Shown here piece by piece: positions 45,560-55,270 of a stretch of 64,000 nt of DNA. The notes beneath the pieces were generated by a model. That model saw only the letters and a list, made by a program, of their open reading frames with translations, did no database searches and was not told where the DNA came from. The stretch spans positions 186,001 through 250,000 of the forward strand of contig NZ_AUHG01000011.1 in NCBI RefSeq assembly GCF_000423065.1, read 5' to 3'. Every line of letters begins with the position of its first letter. Positions within the stretch are counted from its first letter, which is position 1. The stretch is from Christiangramia echinicola DSM 19838 (GTDB lineage Bacteria; Bacteroidota; Bacteroidia; Flavobacteriales; Flavobacteriaceae). The translations under genes were made by a program, and so were the position numbers.

Positions 45560-46607
45560 TAGAGACCAGAGAGAAGAGATAGAGAATGAAGAGGAGGACG
45601 AAAGTCTTTATGAACATCATAAATTTAAAGCTGAAGTAGGGCAGAAGCCCCTAAGAGTGGATAAATATTTGATGAATTTCATCGAGAACGCTACTCGGAA
45701 TAAAATTCAGAAGGCTGCTAAAAGCGGGAATATCTATGTGAATGGAGAAACTGTAAAGCAGAATTATAAAGTAAAAGGTGGAGATACCATTCAGGTGATG
45801 TTCGAGCATCCGCCTTATGAGTACCTTTTGGTGCCAGAAGATATTCCGCTTGATATAGTTTATGAAGATGATGTGTTACTCGTAGTAAATAAAGCTGCGG
45901 GAATGGTGGTGCATCCGGGACATGGGAACTACAGCGGAACTTTGATAAATGCCCTGGTTCATCATTTTGATAATTTACCTAATAACAGTAGTGACCGGCC
46001 GGGATTAGTTCATCGAATAGACAAAGATACCAGCGGACTTCTTGTGATCGCCAAAACGGAAGAGGCGATGGCTCATCTTTCCAGGCAATTCTTTGATAAA
46101 ACAAGTGAACGTGAATATGTTGCGATCGTTTGGGGGAATGTAGACGAAGAGGAAGGAACTATCGAAGGTAATATTGGTAGAAACCCAAAAAACCGACTTC
46201 AGAATATAGTTTATCTTGGGGATGATGCTGAAAATGGCAAACCTGCGGTTACTCATTATAAAGTTATTGAGCGTTTAGGTTATGTTACTTTGGTTGGCTG
46301 TAAATTGGAAACTGGAAGAACACACCAGATCAGGGTTCATATGAAGCATATTGGTCATACTCTTTTTAACGATGAACGTTATGGTGGTGACAGGATCCTG
46401 AAGGGAACAACTTTCACAAAATACAAGCAATTTGTAGATAATTGCTTTAAAATACTTCCAAGACAGGCATTACACGCTAAGACTTTAGGATTTGAACATC
46501 CTAAAACCGGTGAATGGATGAGCTTTAATTCTGATATTCCTCAGGACATGGTAAATTGTATAGAGAAATGGCGTGGTTATGCAAAGAATCAATTAGAAGA
46601 TCTCTAG
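45549..46607 (+). CDS. rluD: Pseudouridine synthase, RluD/RluA family
   Basis: 352 residues. An N-terminal S4 RNA-binding domain (LRVDKYLMNFIENATRNKIQ) is followed by the catalytic domain with the active-site Asp in PGLVHRIDKDTSGLLVIAKT (about 155) and the GRTHQIRVHMKHIGH motif. RluD modifies helix 69 of 23S rRNA; assigning this copy to RluD rather than RluC is by overall similarity. It overlaps the PASTA gene by 11 bases. Confidence 0.92.
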   Translation: MSSNRDQREEIENEEEDESLYEHHKFKAEVGQKPLRVDKYLMNFIENATRNKIQKAAKSGNIYVNGETVKQNYKVKGGDTIQVMFEHPPYEYLLVPEDIPLDIVYEDDVLLVVNKAAGMVVHPGHGNYSGTLINALVHHFDNLPNNSSDRPGLVHRIDKDTSGLLVIAKTEEAMAHLSRQFFDKTSEREYVAIVWGNVDEEEGTIEGNIGRNPKNRLQNIVYLGDDAENGKPAVTHYKVIERLGYVTLVGCKLETGRTHQIRVHMKHIGHTLFNDERYGGDRILKGTTFTKYKQFVDNCFKILPRQALHAKTLGFEHPKTGEWMSFNSDIPQDMVNCIEKWRGYAKNQLEDL

Positions 46608-46675
46608 CATAAACGGCTTCTATATATTCATAAGAAACAAATTTCAGGGATTTTTTAGTTTTTGAACTGTTAGGT

Positions 46676-46683
46676 TATCTTTG
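46676..46683 (+). promoter_or_regulatory. Predicted -7 element before yaaA
   Basis: TATCTTTG, an exact match to the -7 consensus, 22 bases before the yaaA ATG. A TTTG at 46661 is too close (11 bases) to be a proper -33 box. Confidence 0.4.
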
Positions 46684-46705
46684 ATAGAAAATTAACTGAA
46701 AAGAA

Positions 46706-47467
46706 ATGAAAATTGTTGTTTCGCCGGCGAAAACGCTGGATTATGAATCAAAACTACCCACTACCAGAGGCACCCAACCTGAATTTCTGGAAACGGCTTC
46801 CAAACTGAATCGTAAACTTTCCAGGCAAAGTAAAAAGAAGATCTCAGATCTTATGAGTATTAGCGATAAGCTGGCAGATCTTAACTACACCAGGTACCAG
46901 GAGTTTCAGGAAGAGCATGATAAAACAAATTCCCGTCCTGCCATGTACGCTTTCAACGGCGATGTTTATACAGGGCTAGATTCTTATACGATTCCAACAG
47001 ATAAATTGGATAAAGTTCAGGATACTCTAAGGATTCTTTCGGGAATGTATGGTATTTTGAGACCGTTGGATCTAATTCAGCCTTATCGGCTTGAAATGGG
47101 AACTTCCATTGGAATAGATAGAAAAAAAGATCTTTACGGCGTCTGGCAAAGAAAAGTGACCGATTATCTTAATTCTGAATTGAAAGATGATGAGCTTTTC
47201 GTGAACCTGGCCAGCAACGAATACTTTAAAGCAGTTGATACTAAAAAACTGAAAGTTCCTGTGATCTCTCCTGTATTTAAGGATTTTAAGAACGGGAAAT
47301 TAAAGATCATTAGTTTCTTTGCTAAAAAAGCTCGCGGTTCTATGGTACGCTATATTATTGATAATGATTGTAAAACTCTGGAAGATATAAAAGGCTTCGA
47401 TTATGATGATTATCGCTATAGTGAAGAGCATACCGAAAATGAAAATGAACCAACATTTATTAGATAA
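46706..47467 (+). CDS. yaaA: YaaA family peroxide stress protein (DUF328)
   Basis: 253 residues, full length. Starts with the invariant [15 protein letters not shown], and contains [43 protein letters not shown] and [12 protein letters not shown], all family signatures. E. coli YaaA limits free iron and protects DNA during H2O2 stress and binds DNA. It is followed by repeat copy B and by a DNA-glycosylase-like gene. Confidence 0.95.
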   Translation: MKIVVSPAKTLDYESKLPTTRGTQPEFLETASKLNRKLSRQSKKKISDLMSISDKLADLNYTRYQEFQEEHDKTNSRPAMYAFNGDVYTGLDSYTIPTDKLDKVQDTLRILSGMYGILRPLDLIQPYRLEMGTSIGIDRKKDLYGVWQRKVTDYLNSELKDDELFVNLASNEYFKAVDTKKLKVPVISPVFKDFKNGKLKIISFFAKKARGSMVRYIIDNDCKTLEDIKGFDYDDYRYSEEHTENENEPTFIR

Positions 47468-47473
47468 CAAAAT

Positions 47474-47530
47474 CTGTCATCATGAACTCGATTCAGGGTC
47501 TTTAAGAAGCTGAGTCAAGTTCAGCTTGAC
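47474..47530 (+). repeat. Palindromic intergenic repeat, copy B
   Basis: Begins TGTCATCATGAACTCG and ends CAGCTTGACG. Its second half forms AAGCTGA/TCAGCTT with a 7-base loop. It lies between yaaA and the glycosylase-like gene and ends 18 bases before the TTG start of the latter. Confidence 0.7.
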
Positions 47531-47548
47531 GGGACAAAAATTAATCCT

Positions 47549-48214
47549 TTGGAACTTTTTCATCATAAACATCCATATGCGCCATTTATTCCTGACACAG
47601 CGACCAAGCTCGTTGTAGGTACGCTACCGCCTCCCAGATTTACTAAAAGAGAGTTCAAGGAAGATGATGTTGATTTTTGCTATGGTAGCCGTGATGGACA
47701 GCTCTGGACCATTTTAGATCGAATATTTGATCTTAATCTCAAATTTGAAAATACTCAGGAAGCCATAGATCAGCGGAAGAATTTTCTTCGGAATCGAGGA
47801 ATTGGAATTTGCGATGTGGTGGAGAGCAGTAGAAGAGAGAAGATCGATGCTTCAGATATTGGCATGCAAAAAGTTGAATTGCGTGATATGATCGCTATTC
47901 TTAGAGAGAACCCTAAAGTTGAAACTCTTCTTTTTACTGGTGGAAACTCTAAAAACGGACCTGAATACTTCTTTAGAAAATATCTCAAGGAAAATCATCC
48001 TGAAATAAGAATGAAGGTAGTTTCAAATGAGTCGCCAAAAATTCATCAATTCGTACTTGATGGCAGATTGATCAAAACAGTTTCATTGATTGCGCCTTCA
48101 GGAGCGGCAAATATTGCTGTTGGTAGTTCGCAATTGTATAAAGACCTGAAAAAGAAAAACCCTGAATTCAATACTCTTGATTTCAGGGTTCTTCAGTATA
48201 AAGAATTTTTCTAG
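47549..48214 (+). CDS. Uracil-DNA glycosylase superfamily protein
   Basis: 221 residues. The N-terminal motif TKLVVGTLPPPRF resembles the GxxP motif I of mismatch-specific and family 4/6-like uracil-DNA glycosylases, and SPKIHQFVLDGRL/VSLIAPSGAAN resembles the C-terminal LPSPS region, here LIAPSGAAN. It would excise deaminated bases from DNA; the exact specificity is unknown. The start is TTG at 47549, because no ATG occurs in the next 130 codons and the N-terminus HPYAPFIP is expected here. It converges with the bTHX gene with a 1-base gap. Confidence 0.75.
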   Translation: MELFHHKHPYAPFIPDTATKLVVGTLPPPRFTKREFKEDDVDFCYGSRDGQLWTILDRIFDLNLKFENTQEAIDQRKNFLRNRGIGICDVVESSRREKIDASDIGMQKVELRDMIAILRENPKVETLLFTGGNSKNGPEYFFRKYLKENHPEIRMKVVSNESPKIHQFVLDGRLIKTVSLIAPSGAANIAVGSSQLYKDLKKKNPEFNTLDFRVLQYKEFF

Positions 48215-48215
48215 A

Positions 48216-48350
48216 TTATCGCAATTCTTTCTTATCCTGGTCGGCCAGTGTGGTTGGCTTTATTTTAAACTTTTTACGTTTAGGCCTTAATTTACCACTG
48301 GTGCCAATGGCGATCTTTCCTCTTTTGGTTTTTTTATCACCTCTACCCAT
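48216..48350 (-). CDS. Small ribosomal subunit protein bTHX
   Basis: A 44-residue very basic protein read from the minus strand: MGRGDKKTKRGKIAIGTSGK then LRPKRKKFK and a short acidic end. The start GxGDKKTxRGKI is the signature of bTHX, a small protein of the 30S head found in Thermus and Bacteroidota. It lies 3 bases after the 49-residue gene and ends 1 base before the convergent glycosylase stop. Confidence 0.9.
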   Translation of the reverse strand: MGRGDKKTKRGKIAIGTSGKLRPKRKKFKIKPTTLADQDKKELR

Positions 48351-48353
48351 GAA

Positions 48354-48503
48354 TTACTTTTTATTTTGTTGATCTTTTATAGTTTCTTCATCATAATCAA
48401 CTTTGTTCGTTTTCTTATCACGATCGCCTAAATCCCCAGTTAGTGGATCATCTTTCCTGCGATCTTTCTTTCCTTTGTGTTTATCTTCAATTGGTCCACC
48501 CAT
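48354..48503 (-). CDS. 49-residue highly charged protein, unknown
   Basis: A small gene on the minus strand encoding MGGPIEDKHKGKKDRRKDDP and a tail DYDEETIKDQQNKK. It is hydrophilic and probably disordered, with no Cys, no membrane segment and alternating Lys/Asp. It begins at an ATG 71 bases from trpA's stop side and ends 3 bases before the bTHX start, so the two form one transcript. Conservation in relatives would be needed to be sure. Confidence 0.6.
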   Translation of the reverse strand: MGGPIEDKHKGKKDRRKDDPLTGDLGDRDKKTNKVDYDEETIKDQQNKK

Positions 48504-48575
48504 AACTTTAAGTTTTTAAGATTTACTCTAAGATAACCAGAACTGAATTGAAAAGTTGCTAAAAGCCTGTTACAA

Positions 48576-49346
48576 TTAGGTTAAAGCTTTAACATTTTGG
48601 ACAAAACCTTTAATATTCGCTGTGCCATTTTCATTTAAATGTTTGATGAATGCACTTCCAATAATAGCCCCTTTTGCATATTGCGTAGCCTGATCGAAAG
48701 TTTCTTTATCTTTTATTCCGAAACCAACAATTTGCGGATTTTTTAGCTTCAGCTCATTTATTCTTTTGAAATAGGCTTTGGTGTTTTCGCCAAATCCGCT
48801 GGTAGAACCAGTAACGCTTGCGCTGCTAACCATATAAATAAAACCGTCTGAAACCGAATCAATAAACCTGATCCTGTCATTTGAAGTTTGCGGAGTGATC
48901 AAAAATATATTTATCAACCCATATTCTTCAAAAAGCTGTTTGTAATGCTCATGATATACATCTACCGGAAGGTCTGGAATTATGAGTCCGTCGATACCAG
49001 TTTCCTGACATTTCCTGCAAAAAGCTTCCACTCCATATTGAAGTATAGGGTTAAAATAACCCATTATTATCAGCGGGATTTCAACCTTATCTCGGATTCC
49101 CTCCAATTGCTGAAATAACTTTTCAGTAGTCATTCCATTTTTTAAAGCCCTGGTTGAACTTTCCTGGATAGTTGGGCCATCAGCTAAAGGATCACTAAAA
49201 GGTAACCCAATTTCAATAAAATCGACTCCATTCTTCTCCAGATCTACAATGATCTTTTCGGTGTCATTTATATCCGGATATCCCGCGGTAAAATATATAG
49301 AAAGCAGTTTTTGGTCTACCTGCAGTTTTTTATTTATTCTGTTCAT
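48576..49346 (-). CDS. trpA: Tryptophan synthase alpha chain
   Basis: 256 residues from the ATG at 49346; two more codons begin only at TTG. FIEIGLPFSDPLADGPTIQE (catalytic Glu and Asp), SSASVTGSTSGFG and IVGFGIKD are the signatures. The alpha chain cleaves indole-3-glycerol phosphate. It is the last gene of the trp operon, separated from trpB by 80 bases containing repeat copy C. Confidence 0.96.
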   Translation of the reverse strand: MNRINKKLQVDQKLLSIYFTAGYPDINDTEKIIVDLEKNGVDFIEIGLPFSDPLADGPTIQESSTRALKNGMTTEKLFQQLEGIRDKVEIPLIIMGYFNPILQYGVEAFCRKCQETGIDGLIIPDLPVDVYHEHYKQLFEEYGLINIFLITPQTSNDRIRFIDSVSDGFIYMVSSASVTGSTSGFGENTKAYFKRINELKLKNPQIVGFGIKDKETFDQATQYAKGAIIGSAFIKHLNENGTANIKGFVQNVKALT

Positions 49347-49365
49347 TTTCAATATTTCTTTGAAC

Positions 49366-49422
49366 CGTCATTCTGAACTTGTTTCAGAATCTCTTGAGAC
49401 GCTGAAATAAATTCGGCGTGAC
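49366..49422 (+). repeat. Palindromic intergenic repeat, copy C
   Basis: CGTCATTCTGAACTTGTTTC at the start folds perfectly as ATTCTGAA/TTCAGAAT with a 5-base loop; the end GTGAC complements the start CGTCA. It occupies the trpB-trpA gap and could tune expression of trpA or the stability of its message. Confidence 0.75.
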
Positions 49423-49426
49423 AGGT

Positions 49427-50608
49427 TTATAGATTAAAATATTCGATATAGGTATTAAGGTCCTTATCACCACGACCGGATAGATTCACTATTACTATAT
49501 CATCTTTCTCAAATTTTCTGGTCTCAAAAATAGCCAGGGCATGAGAGGTTTCTATTGCGGGAATAATTCCTTCCAGTTTTGCCAGTTCCAGGCCTGCTTT
49601 CATCGCATCTTCATCTGTAATACTAATGAATTCTCCACGGCCACTAGCATAAAGATTAGCATGCATTGGTCCCACGCCAGGATAATCTAACCCGGCAGAA
49701 ATTGAATAAGGCTCGGTAATTTGTCCATCACCGGTTTGCATGAGCAAGGTCTTGCTTCCGTGGATAATTCCGGCCTTACCAAGGGCAGAGGTAGCTGCGC
49801 TCTCACCTGAATCTACTCCTTTTCCGGCTGCTTCCACCGCAATGATTCCAACATCGGGATTATCGAGATAATGATAGTAGGCTCCGGCAGCATTACTCCC
49901 GCCGCCTACACAGGCCACTACAAAATCTGGATCTTCCTTGCCTTCTTTTTCCTTCAGCTGATTTTTGATCTCCTCAGAGATCACCGCCTGGAATCGCGCT
50001 ACCATATCTGGATAAGGATGAGGTCCCACTACAGAACCAATAATATAATGCGTATCCACCGGGTTATTAATCCAGTCTCGAATGGCTTCATTGGTCGCGT
50101 CCTTTAAGGTTCGGCTACCAGATTTTGCCGGAACAACGGTAGCTCCAAGCATTTTCATACGTGCAACATTTGGCGCCTGTCTGTCAATATCGATCTCGCC
50201 CATATAAACAATGCATTCCATTCCCATAAGTGCACAAACTGTTGCTGTAGCAACTCCATGCTGACCAGCACCAGTTTCAGCAATAATGCGTTTTTTGCCG
50301 AGTTTTTGCGCCATCAGGATCTGCCCTATGGTGTTATTTACCTTATGAGCGCCAGTATGACAAAGATCTTCCCTTTTCAGGTATACTTTCGTACCATATT
50401 TTTCACTGAATCTTTTTGCATAATAGAGCGGAGTAGGGCGTCCTACATATTCTTTTAGTAGCTCCTTGAATTCTTTCTGAAAGGATTCTTCTTTCATAAT
50501 GTTCAGGTAGCGTGAACGCAATTCCTCAACATTGGGATATAACATTTCGGGAATATAGGCACCGCCAAATTCTCCATAATATCCTTTTTCATCAACCTGA
50601 TAGCTCAT
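49427..50608 (-). CDS. trpB: Tryptophan synthase beta chain
   Basis: 393 residues. The PLP lysine is in [13 protein letters not shown] (about 86), the phosphate loop is [11 protein letters not shown], and the N-terminal [14 protein letters not shown] matches the TrpB1 type that pairs with TrpA. It condenses indole with serine. It lies 1 base after trpF. Confidence 0.97.
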   Translation of the reverse strand: MSYQVDEKGYYGEFGGAYIPEMLYPNVEELRSRYLNIMKEESFQKEFKELLKEYVGRPTPLYYAKRFSEKYGTKVYLKREDLCHTGAHKVNNTIGQILMAQKLGKKRIIAETGAGQHGVATATVCALMGMECIVYMGEIDIDRQAPNVARMKMLGATVVPAKSGSRTLKDATNEAIRDWINNPVDTHYIIGSVVGPHPYPDMVARFQAVISEEIKNQLKEKEGKEDPDFVVACVGGGSNAAGAYYHYLDNPDVGIIAVEAAGKGVDSGESAATSALGKAGIIHGSKTLLMQTGDGQITEPYSISAGLDYPGVGPMHANLYASGRGEFISITDEDAMKAGLELAKLEGIIPAIETSHALAIFETRKFEKDDIVIVNLSGRGDKDLNTYIEYFNL

Positions 50609-50609
50609 T

Positions 50610-51323
50610 CTATGAATTTATATTGGTTTTGAAATCTTTCAATTCCTTTAATTTTTTTAATCCGGGTTTCAATTCAAATTTGCTGTTTACATCAACAGCA
50701 TATAATAATCCCGGTTTGCCATTTCTGTGAAAATGACTTTTCAATTCGGCAATAGCTCGGCCATGTTCCGGTCCAATCCCTCCACTTAAGAAAAATGGAG
50801 TACTAGAGGGGTAATTTTTCAGGATCTGCCAGTCAAATTCAGTACCGTTGCCACCGCGAAGTTTTCCTTTGGTATCGAATAGAAAATAATCAACGATTCC
50901 CTCGAAAGGTTTAATTTGCTGAAAATCGAAATCATCGCCAACAGAAAAAACCTTAATGATCTCCGGAGTATTTCCTGATTTTTGAAGTTCTCCTTTTAGA
51001 TCCTTAGCGTATCCGGCATCTTCTTCTCCATGTAACTGAATGGCATTGAGATTGTACTTTAGGACTTTCGCCTTAATTTCTTCAATTTCAGCATTGACAA
51101 AAACACCGGCCTTTTTTATTTCCGAAGATATTTCTGGTAGTTCACCGTCAAAATATCTTGGAGATTTTTCATAAAATATCAAGCCCATATAATCGGGTTG
51201 TAATTCAGCTACCTGAATCATATTTCCGGGTTGCTGCATACCGCAAACCTTAAGACTCAATCCAGAACTTTGTCCTGATGCCGAAGTAGTCAGGGCTTTT
51301 TCATTCATGTTCTCTTGATGCAT
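50610..51323 (-). CDS. trpF: Phosphoribosylanthranilate isomerase
   Basis: 237 residues with an N-terminal low-complexity extension of about 22 residues (Ser/Ala rich) before the family start LKVCGM. The active-site Cys and the C-terminal [15 protein letters not shown] (phosphate binding) are present, and [15 protein letters not shown] contains the catalytic Asp. An internal ATG at 51308 would shorten the extension by only five residues. It abuts trpC directly. Confidence 0.94.
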   Translation of the reverse strand: MHQENMNEKALTTSASGQSSGLSLKVCGMQQPGNMIQVAELQPDYMGLIFYEKSPRYFDGELPEISSEIKKAGVFVNAEIEEIKAKVLKYNLNAIQLHGEEDAGYAKDLKGELQKSGNTPEIIKVFSVGDDFDFQQIKPFEGIVDYFLFDTKGKLRGGNGTEFDWQILKNYPSSTPFFLSGGIGPEHGRAIAELKSHFHRNGKPGLLYAVDVNSKFELKPGLKKLKELKDFKTNINS

Positions 51324-52112
51324 TTATACCTTAGATTTTAATTCTGTGATAAATTCTTTCGCTGCAGCTCCGGGGTTATCGGTTTTCATGAAATTTTCAC
51401 CAATAAGAAATCCTTCGTAACCATAATTCTTAAGTTCAGCTATCGCTGCAGTATTACTAATTCCACTTTCTGAAACTTTCACAACTCCATCAGGAATTAG
51501 CTTAGCTAATTTTTTCGAATTATCAATGCTTACCTCAAAGGTTTTGAGGTTTCGGTTATTCACCCCGATCATATCTGCATTTACCCTCAAAGACTTCTCC
51601 AATTCTTCTTCATTGTGAACTTCTAAAAGAACATCCATTCCCAGATATTTTGCTGCATCTGCAAGATAAATTAATTGTTCTTGCGTCAAAACCGAAGCAA
51701 TAAGAAGAATAGCATCTGCACCGTAAGCTTTAGCTTCAGTGATCTGGTATTCATCTATCATAAATTCCTTTCTAAGTATCGGTATTTGAACTGAAGCTCT
51801 GGCATATAATAGATCTTCCAGGGAGCCACCAAAATATTTCCCATCTGTGAGGACTGAAATTCCTGAAGCTTCAGCATTTTCATAACCTTTAGCCACATCC
51901 TGAACATTTAAATTCTGGTTTATAACAGATTTTGAAGGAGATCTCCTTTTATGTTCAGTAATTATTCCTGAGCCGGTCTTTATACTTTCAGCCAGCGAAA
52001 CACATTTCCGGTCGAATAACACTGAATTTTCCAGTTGAGATACCGGAATCAGCGATTTTTTTAATTCAATTTCCCTGAATTTATCTGCAATGATCTTATC
52101 GAGAATATTCAT
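51324..52112 (-). CDS. trpC: Indole-3-glycerol phosphate synthase
   Basis: 262 residues. IITEHKRRSPSKSVI (catalytic Glu/Lys), PILRKEFMIDEYQITEAKAY, LLEVHNEEEL, IGVNNRNLKTF and VSESGI follow the family order. It is a separate gene, not fused to trpF. Its ATG overlaps the trpD stop by one base and its stop touches the trpF start. Confidence 0.96.
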   Translation of the reverse strand: MNILDKIIADKFREIELKKSLIPVSQLENSVLFDRKCVSLAESIKTGSGIITEHKRRSPSKSVINQNLNVQDVAKGYENAEASGISVLTDGKYFGGSLEDLLYARASVQIPILRKEFMIDEYQITEAKAYGADAILLIASVLTQEQLIYLADAAKYLGMDVLLEVHNEEELEKSLRVNADMIGVNNRNLKTFEVSIDNSKKLAKLIPDGVVKVSESGISNTAAIAELKNYGYEGFLIGENFMKTDNPGAAAKEFITELKSKV

Positions 52113-53113
52113 TAAATTCCGTTTTGACTTAATTCCTGTAATTTTTTAAAACTTTCAAACGCCTTTCCCGATTCAATTGATTCTTTAGCAGCATCGAAAC
52201 CTTCCTGCGGACTCAAATTTCTTGAAGTTGCAATAGCCATTCCAGCATTTGCACAAACCACATTATTCTGCGCCTCTGTTCCGTTTCCTTTTAATATGTT
52301 GGTCAGGATTTCGGCAGAACTTTCTATAGAACCACCACCAGCAATTTCAGAAATTTTTAATTCTGAAACTCCAAAATCTGAAGGTTTTAAGATTCTTTCA
52401 GAAGTATTGCTAATGCTTTTAGTTTCACCAGTCAGCGAAATCTCATCGTAACCATCTAAAGCGTGCAAAATGGTATAATTCTTATCGGTATTCTGATATA
52501 GATAGGCGTACATTCTGGCTAACTCCAGACTAAAAACCCCAACCAGTTGATTTTTTGGAAAAGCCGGATTTACCATCGGGCCTAACATGTTAAAGAATGT
52601 TTTCACAGCAAGACTTTTTCTCACCGGAGCAACATTCTTCATCGCAGGGTGAAATAACGGGGCATGTAAAATGCAAATATTAGCCTGGTCTATACATTTT
52701 TCCAGAAATCCGGCATCGTTGCTGAATTTCATTCCCAGGTATTCCATCACATTCGAACTACCACTAACTGAAGAAACTCCGTAGTTTCCATGCTTGGCAA
52801 CCTTCACGCCTGCTCCTGCAGTAACAAATGAAGAGGTAGTTGAAATATTGAAAGTATCCTTTCCGTCGCCACCGGTTCCACAAAGGTCTACCGCCTCATA
52901 GCCTGAAAGATCAACTTTAATACATAGTTCTAATAGCGCATCACGAAAACCTTCCAGCTCTTCGATGGTTATACTTCGCATCATATAAACGGTAAGAAAA
53001 GCCGCAATCTGCGTTTCGTTATATTTACCTTCAGAAATATTGAAAATAACCTGTTTAGCCTCCTCAGTACTTATGGTTTCATGGCTTATGAGCCTGTTTA
53101 GAAGTTCTTTCAT
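52112..53113 (-). CDS. trpD: Anthranilate phosphoribosyltransferase
   Basis: 333 residues. The PRPP-binding GTGGDGKDTFNISTTSSFV is at about 80-98, with KHGNYGVSSVSGSSNVMEYL and the anthranilate-binding helices. No fusion with trpG. Repeat copy D fills the 107 bases to trpG. Confidence 0.96.
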   Translation of the reverse strand: MKELLNRLISHETISTEEAKQVIFNISEGKYNETQIAAFLTVYMMRSITIEELEGFRDALLELCIKVDLSGYEAVDLCGTGGDGKDTFNISTTSSFVTAGAGVKVAKHGNYGVSSVSGSSNVMEYLGMKFSNDAGFLEKCIDQANICILHAPLFHPAMKNVAPVRKSLAVKTFFNMLGPMVNPAFPKNQLVGVFSLELARMYAYLYQNTDKNYTILHALDGYDEISLTGETKSISNTSERILKPSDFGVSELKISEIAGGGSIESSAEILTNILKGNGTEAQNNVVCANAGMAIATSRNLSPQEGFDAAKESIESGKAFESFKKLQELSQNGI

Positions 53114-53132
53114 AGATGTGATTTCTTCTCTG

Positions 53133-53209
53133 CGTCAAGCTGAAATTGGATAACTACGTATCTACAATTTCAGCTTCTCTAGAGATCCTGATATGAATTC
53201 AGGATGACG
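53133..53209 (-). repeat. Palindromic intergenic repeat, copy D (inverted orientation)
   Basis: Read on the minus strand it starts CGTCATCCTGAATTCA and ends CAGCTTGACG. Two hairpins are perfect: AAGCTGAAATTG/CAATTTCAGCTT (12 bp, with an extra GATA/TATC inside) and ATCCTGA/TCAGGAT (7 bp); the outer CGTCA/TGACG also pair. It is the longest of four copies (77 bases) and lies in the trpG-trpD gap. Confidence 0.8.
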
Positions 53210-53220
53210 ATTTTTTAAAT

Positions 53221-53853
53221 TTATATTATTGGTTTTTCTGATGTAGAGGTTTCCTCTTTTTGGGTATTACCTGAATCAGCACCATTAACCCAGTTTCTTA
53301 TCATCTTTTTGCCATCTGGAGTCAGCACAGATTCAGGATGAAATTGTACTCCACGAACATCATATTCAGTATGTCTTAAAGACATAATTTCACCCTTTTC
53401 ATCGTAACTAGTAGCCTGTAAAACAGGTGGCAAATTCTTTTTTACGACCCAGGAGTGATACCTACCAACCTGTATTTCTTTATCAAGACCTGCAAATAAG
53501 TATTCATCATCCACGAATAATTCTATTTTGGTAGCAACACCATGATAGACTTCATCAAGATTTAAAAGGGTTCCACCAAAAACTTCTCCTATAGCCTGCA
53601 TTCCTAAACAAACGCCAAGAATACTTTTGGTTGAGGCGTATTTTTCGATAATTGGCTTTAATAAGCCTGCTTCTTCAGGGATACCTGGGCCGGGTGATAA
53701 TAATATTTTATCATAATCTGCAACATCATCAATATGAAGTTGATCATTACGTCTCACTACCACCTGGCAATCGAGTTCCTCCAGATAATGCACCAGATTA
53801 TATACGAAAGAATCGTAATTATCTATAACCAGTATTTTCTTCTTCTCTTTCAT
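53221..53853 (-). CDS. trpG: Anthranilate synthase component II (glutamine amidotransferase)
   Basis: 210 residues from the ATG at 53853 (MKEKKKILVIDNYDSFVYNL); an 8-residue longer frame starts with TTG inside trpE. LLSPGPGIPEEAG, the nucleophile Cys in GVCLGMQAIG (about 83) and VQFHPESVLTPDG complete the class I amidotransferase triad. It has a 20-residue Thr/Ser/Glu tail. It starts 1 base after the trpE stop, in keeping with a 1:1 complex. Confidence 0.95.
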   Translation of the reverse strand: MKEKKKILVIDNYDSFVYNLVHYLEELDCQVVVRRNDQLHIDDVADYDKILLSPGPGIPEEAGLLKPIIEKYASTKSILGVCLGMQAIGEVFGGTLLNLDEVYHGVATKIELFVDDEYLFAGLDKEIQVGRYHSWVVKKNLPPVLQATSYDEKGEIMSLRHTEYDVRGVQFHPESVLTPDGKKMIRNWVNGADSGNTQKEETSTSEKPII

Positions 53854-53854
53854 T

Positions 53855-55249
53855 CTAGATTTCTTCAGCAATTTCAAGGGCTTTGGTCAAAGCACCTAAT
53901 TTATTATATACTTCCTGTAATTCATTTTCAGGCTTGGATTCTGAAACGATTCCCGCGCCCGCCTGGTAATGCAACTCGTGGTTTTTACTTACAAAAGACC
54001 TGATGATAATAGCATGATTGAAGTTTCCTTCAAAATCCATAAATCCAATTGCCCCCCCATAAGCACTACGATTCACATTTTCGAACTTCTCGATCAATTT
54101 TAAAGCCATAGGTTTTGGAGCTCCACTGAGTGTTCCTGCTGGAAATGTATCTGCCACAATTTGGGGAGTGGGAACTTTCGAGTCAATTTTACCGGTAACC
54201 TTACTAACTAAATGGATCACATGAGAAAAGAATTGGATCTCCCTGTAATTTTCAACCTTTACATCGCTCCCGTTTCTACTCAGATCATTACGGGCCAGAT
54301 CAACTAACATTACATGCTCTGCATTCTCTTTTTCATCTGCGGCAAGTTCCTTAGCTATTTCAGCATCTTTTTCATCATTTCCGGTCCTTTTAAATGTTCC
54401 TGCAATAGGATGAATTTCAGCTCTACCTTTATCCACGACTAATTGAGCTTCAGGAGAACTTCCGAAGATCTTAAAATTCCCATAGTCGAAATAGAACAGG
54501 TAAGGGGAGGGGTTTACATTACGTAAAGCCCGGTAAACATTAAATTCATCTCCCTTAAATTTCTGAGAAAACCTTCTGGAAAGTACCAATTGGAAAACAT
54601 CGCCACGATGACAATGCTCTTTGGCGGCAGCTACAACAGCTCTGTATTCCTCATCGGTTAAATTAGATTCAGGTTCATTACTTCTACTGAAATTATAGGA
54701 AGCGAAATTCTTCACCTTCAATAATTGCTCGATTTCCTCAATCTTATTTTCAGATTCATAAGAATGGTCAAAAATATAGGCCTCATTCTTAAAATGATTT
54801 ATGGCAATGATATTTTGATATACCGCGTAATAAATATCAGGGATCTGTAGATCTTTCTCTCTTCTGGTAACCTCCACGTCTTCAAAATATCTTACTGAAT
54901 CATAAGCGATATAGCCGAAAAGTCCGTTGTTGATGAACTTAAATTCTGAAGAATCTGCCTTGAATTTCTGAGAAAAATTTTGAATCGCTTCAGGTACAGA
55001 AACAGATTTATCCACAGTCCTGGTTTTGACACTTCCGTCAGGAAAAGTCTCTGTTATCTGATCATTTTCAACCTTAAATGAAGCGATTGGATTGCAACAG
55101 ATATAAGAGAAACTATTATCGCTGGCGTGATAATCACTACTTTCCAGGAGCAGACTATTGGGATATTTATCCCGAAGTTTAAGATAGATACTTACCGGAG
55201 TAATAGTATCTGCCAGGATCTTCTTGTATATTGTATTAAGTTCAAACAT
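53855..55249 (-). CDS. trpE: Anthranilate synthase component I
   Basis: 464 residues from the ATG at 55249 ([20 protein letters not shown]). The longer frame to 55294 runs into the attenuator and lacks an ATG start. The N-terminal LLLESSD is the LLES motif that binds tryptophan in feedback-inhibited enzymes; the C-terminal chorismate-binding domain carries [32 protein letters not shown] and [20 protein letters not shown]. Expression is predicted to be governed by the upstream leader peptide and terminator (55271-55424), so this gene appears to be controlled both by attenuation and by feedback. Confidence 0.96.
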   Translation of the reverse strand: MFELNTIYKKILADTITPVSIYLKLRDKYPNSLLLESSDYHASDNSFSYICCNPIASFKVENDQITETFPDGSVKTRTVDKSVSVPEAIQNFSQKFKADSSEFKFINNGLFGYIAYDSVRYFEDVEVTRREKDLQIPDIYYAVYQNIIAINHFKNEAYIFDHSYESENKIEEIEQLLKVKNFASYNFSRSNEPESNLTDEEYRAVVAAAKEHCHRGDVFQLVLSRRFSQKFKGDEFNVYRALRNVNPSPYLFYFDYGNFKIFGSSPEAQLVVDKGRAEIHPIAGTFKRTGNDEKDAEIAKELAADEKENAEHVMLVDLARNDLSRNGSDVKVENYREIQFFSHVIHLVSKVTGKIDSKVPTPQIVADTFPAGTLSGAPKPMALKLIEKFENVNRSAYGGAIGFMDFEGNFNHAIIIRSFVSKNHELHYQAGAGIVSESKPENELQEVYNKLGALTKALEIAEEI

Positions 55250-55270
55250 TGAATGTTGATTTTTAGCAAT

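Noticed and set aside
47569-48214. Assignment as a canonical family 1 uracil-DNA glycosylase
   Set aside because: The GQDPYH motif is missing, so only the superfamily can be named.
49366-49422. Repeat copy C as a trpB terminator
   Set aside because: No T run follows the hairpin on the minus strand, and trpA must be transcribed through it.
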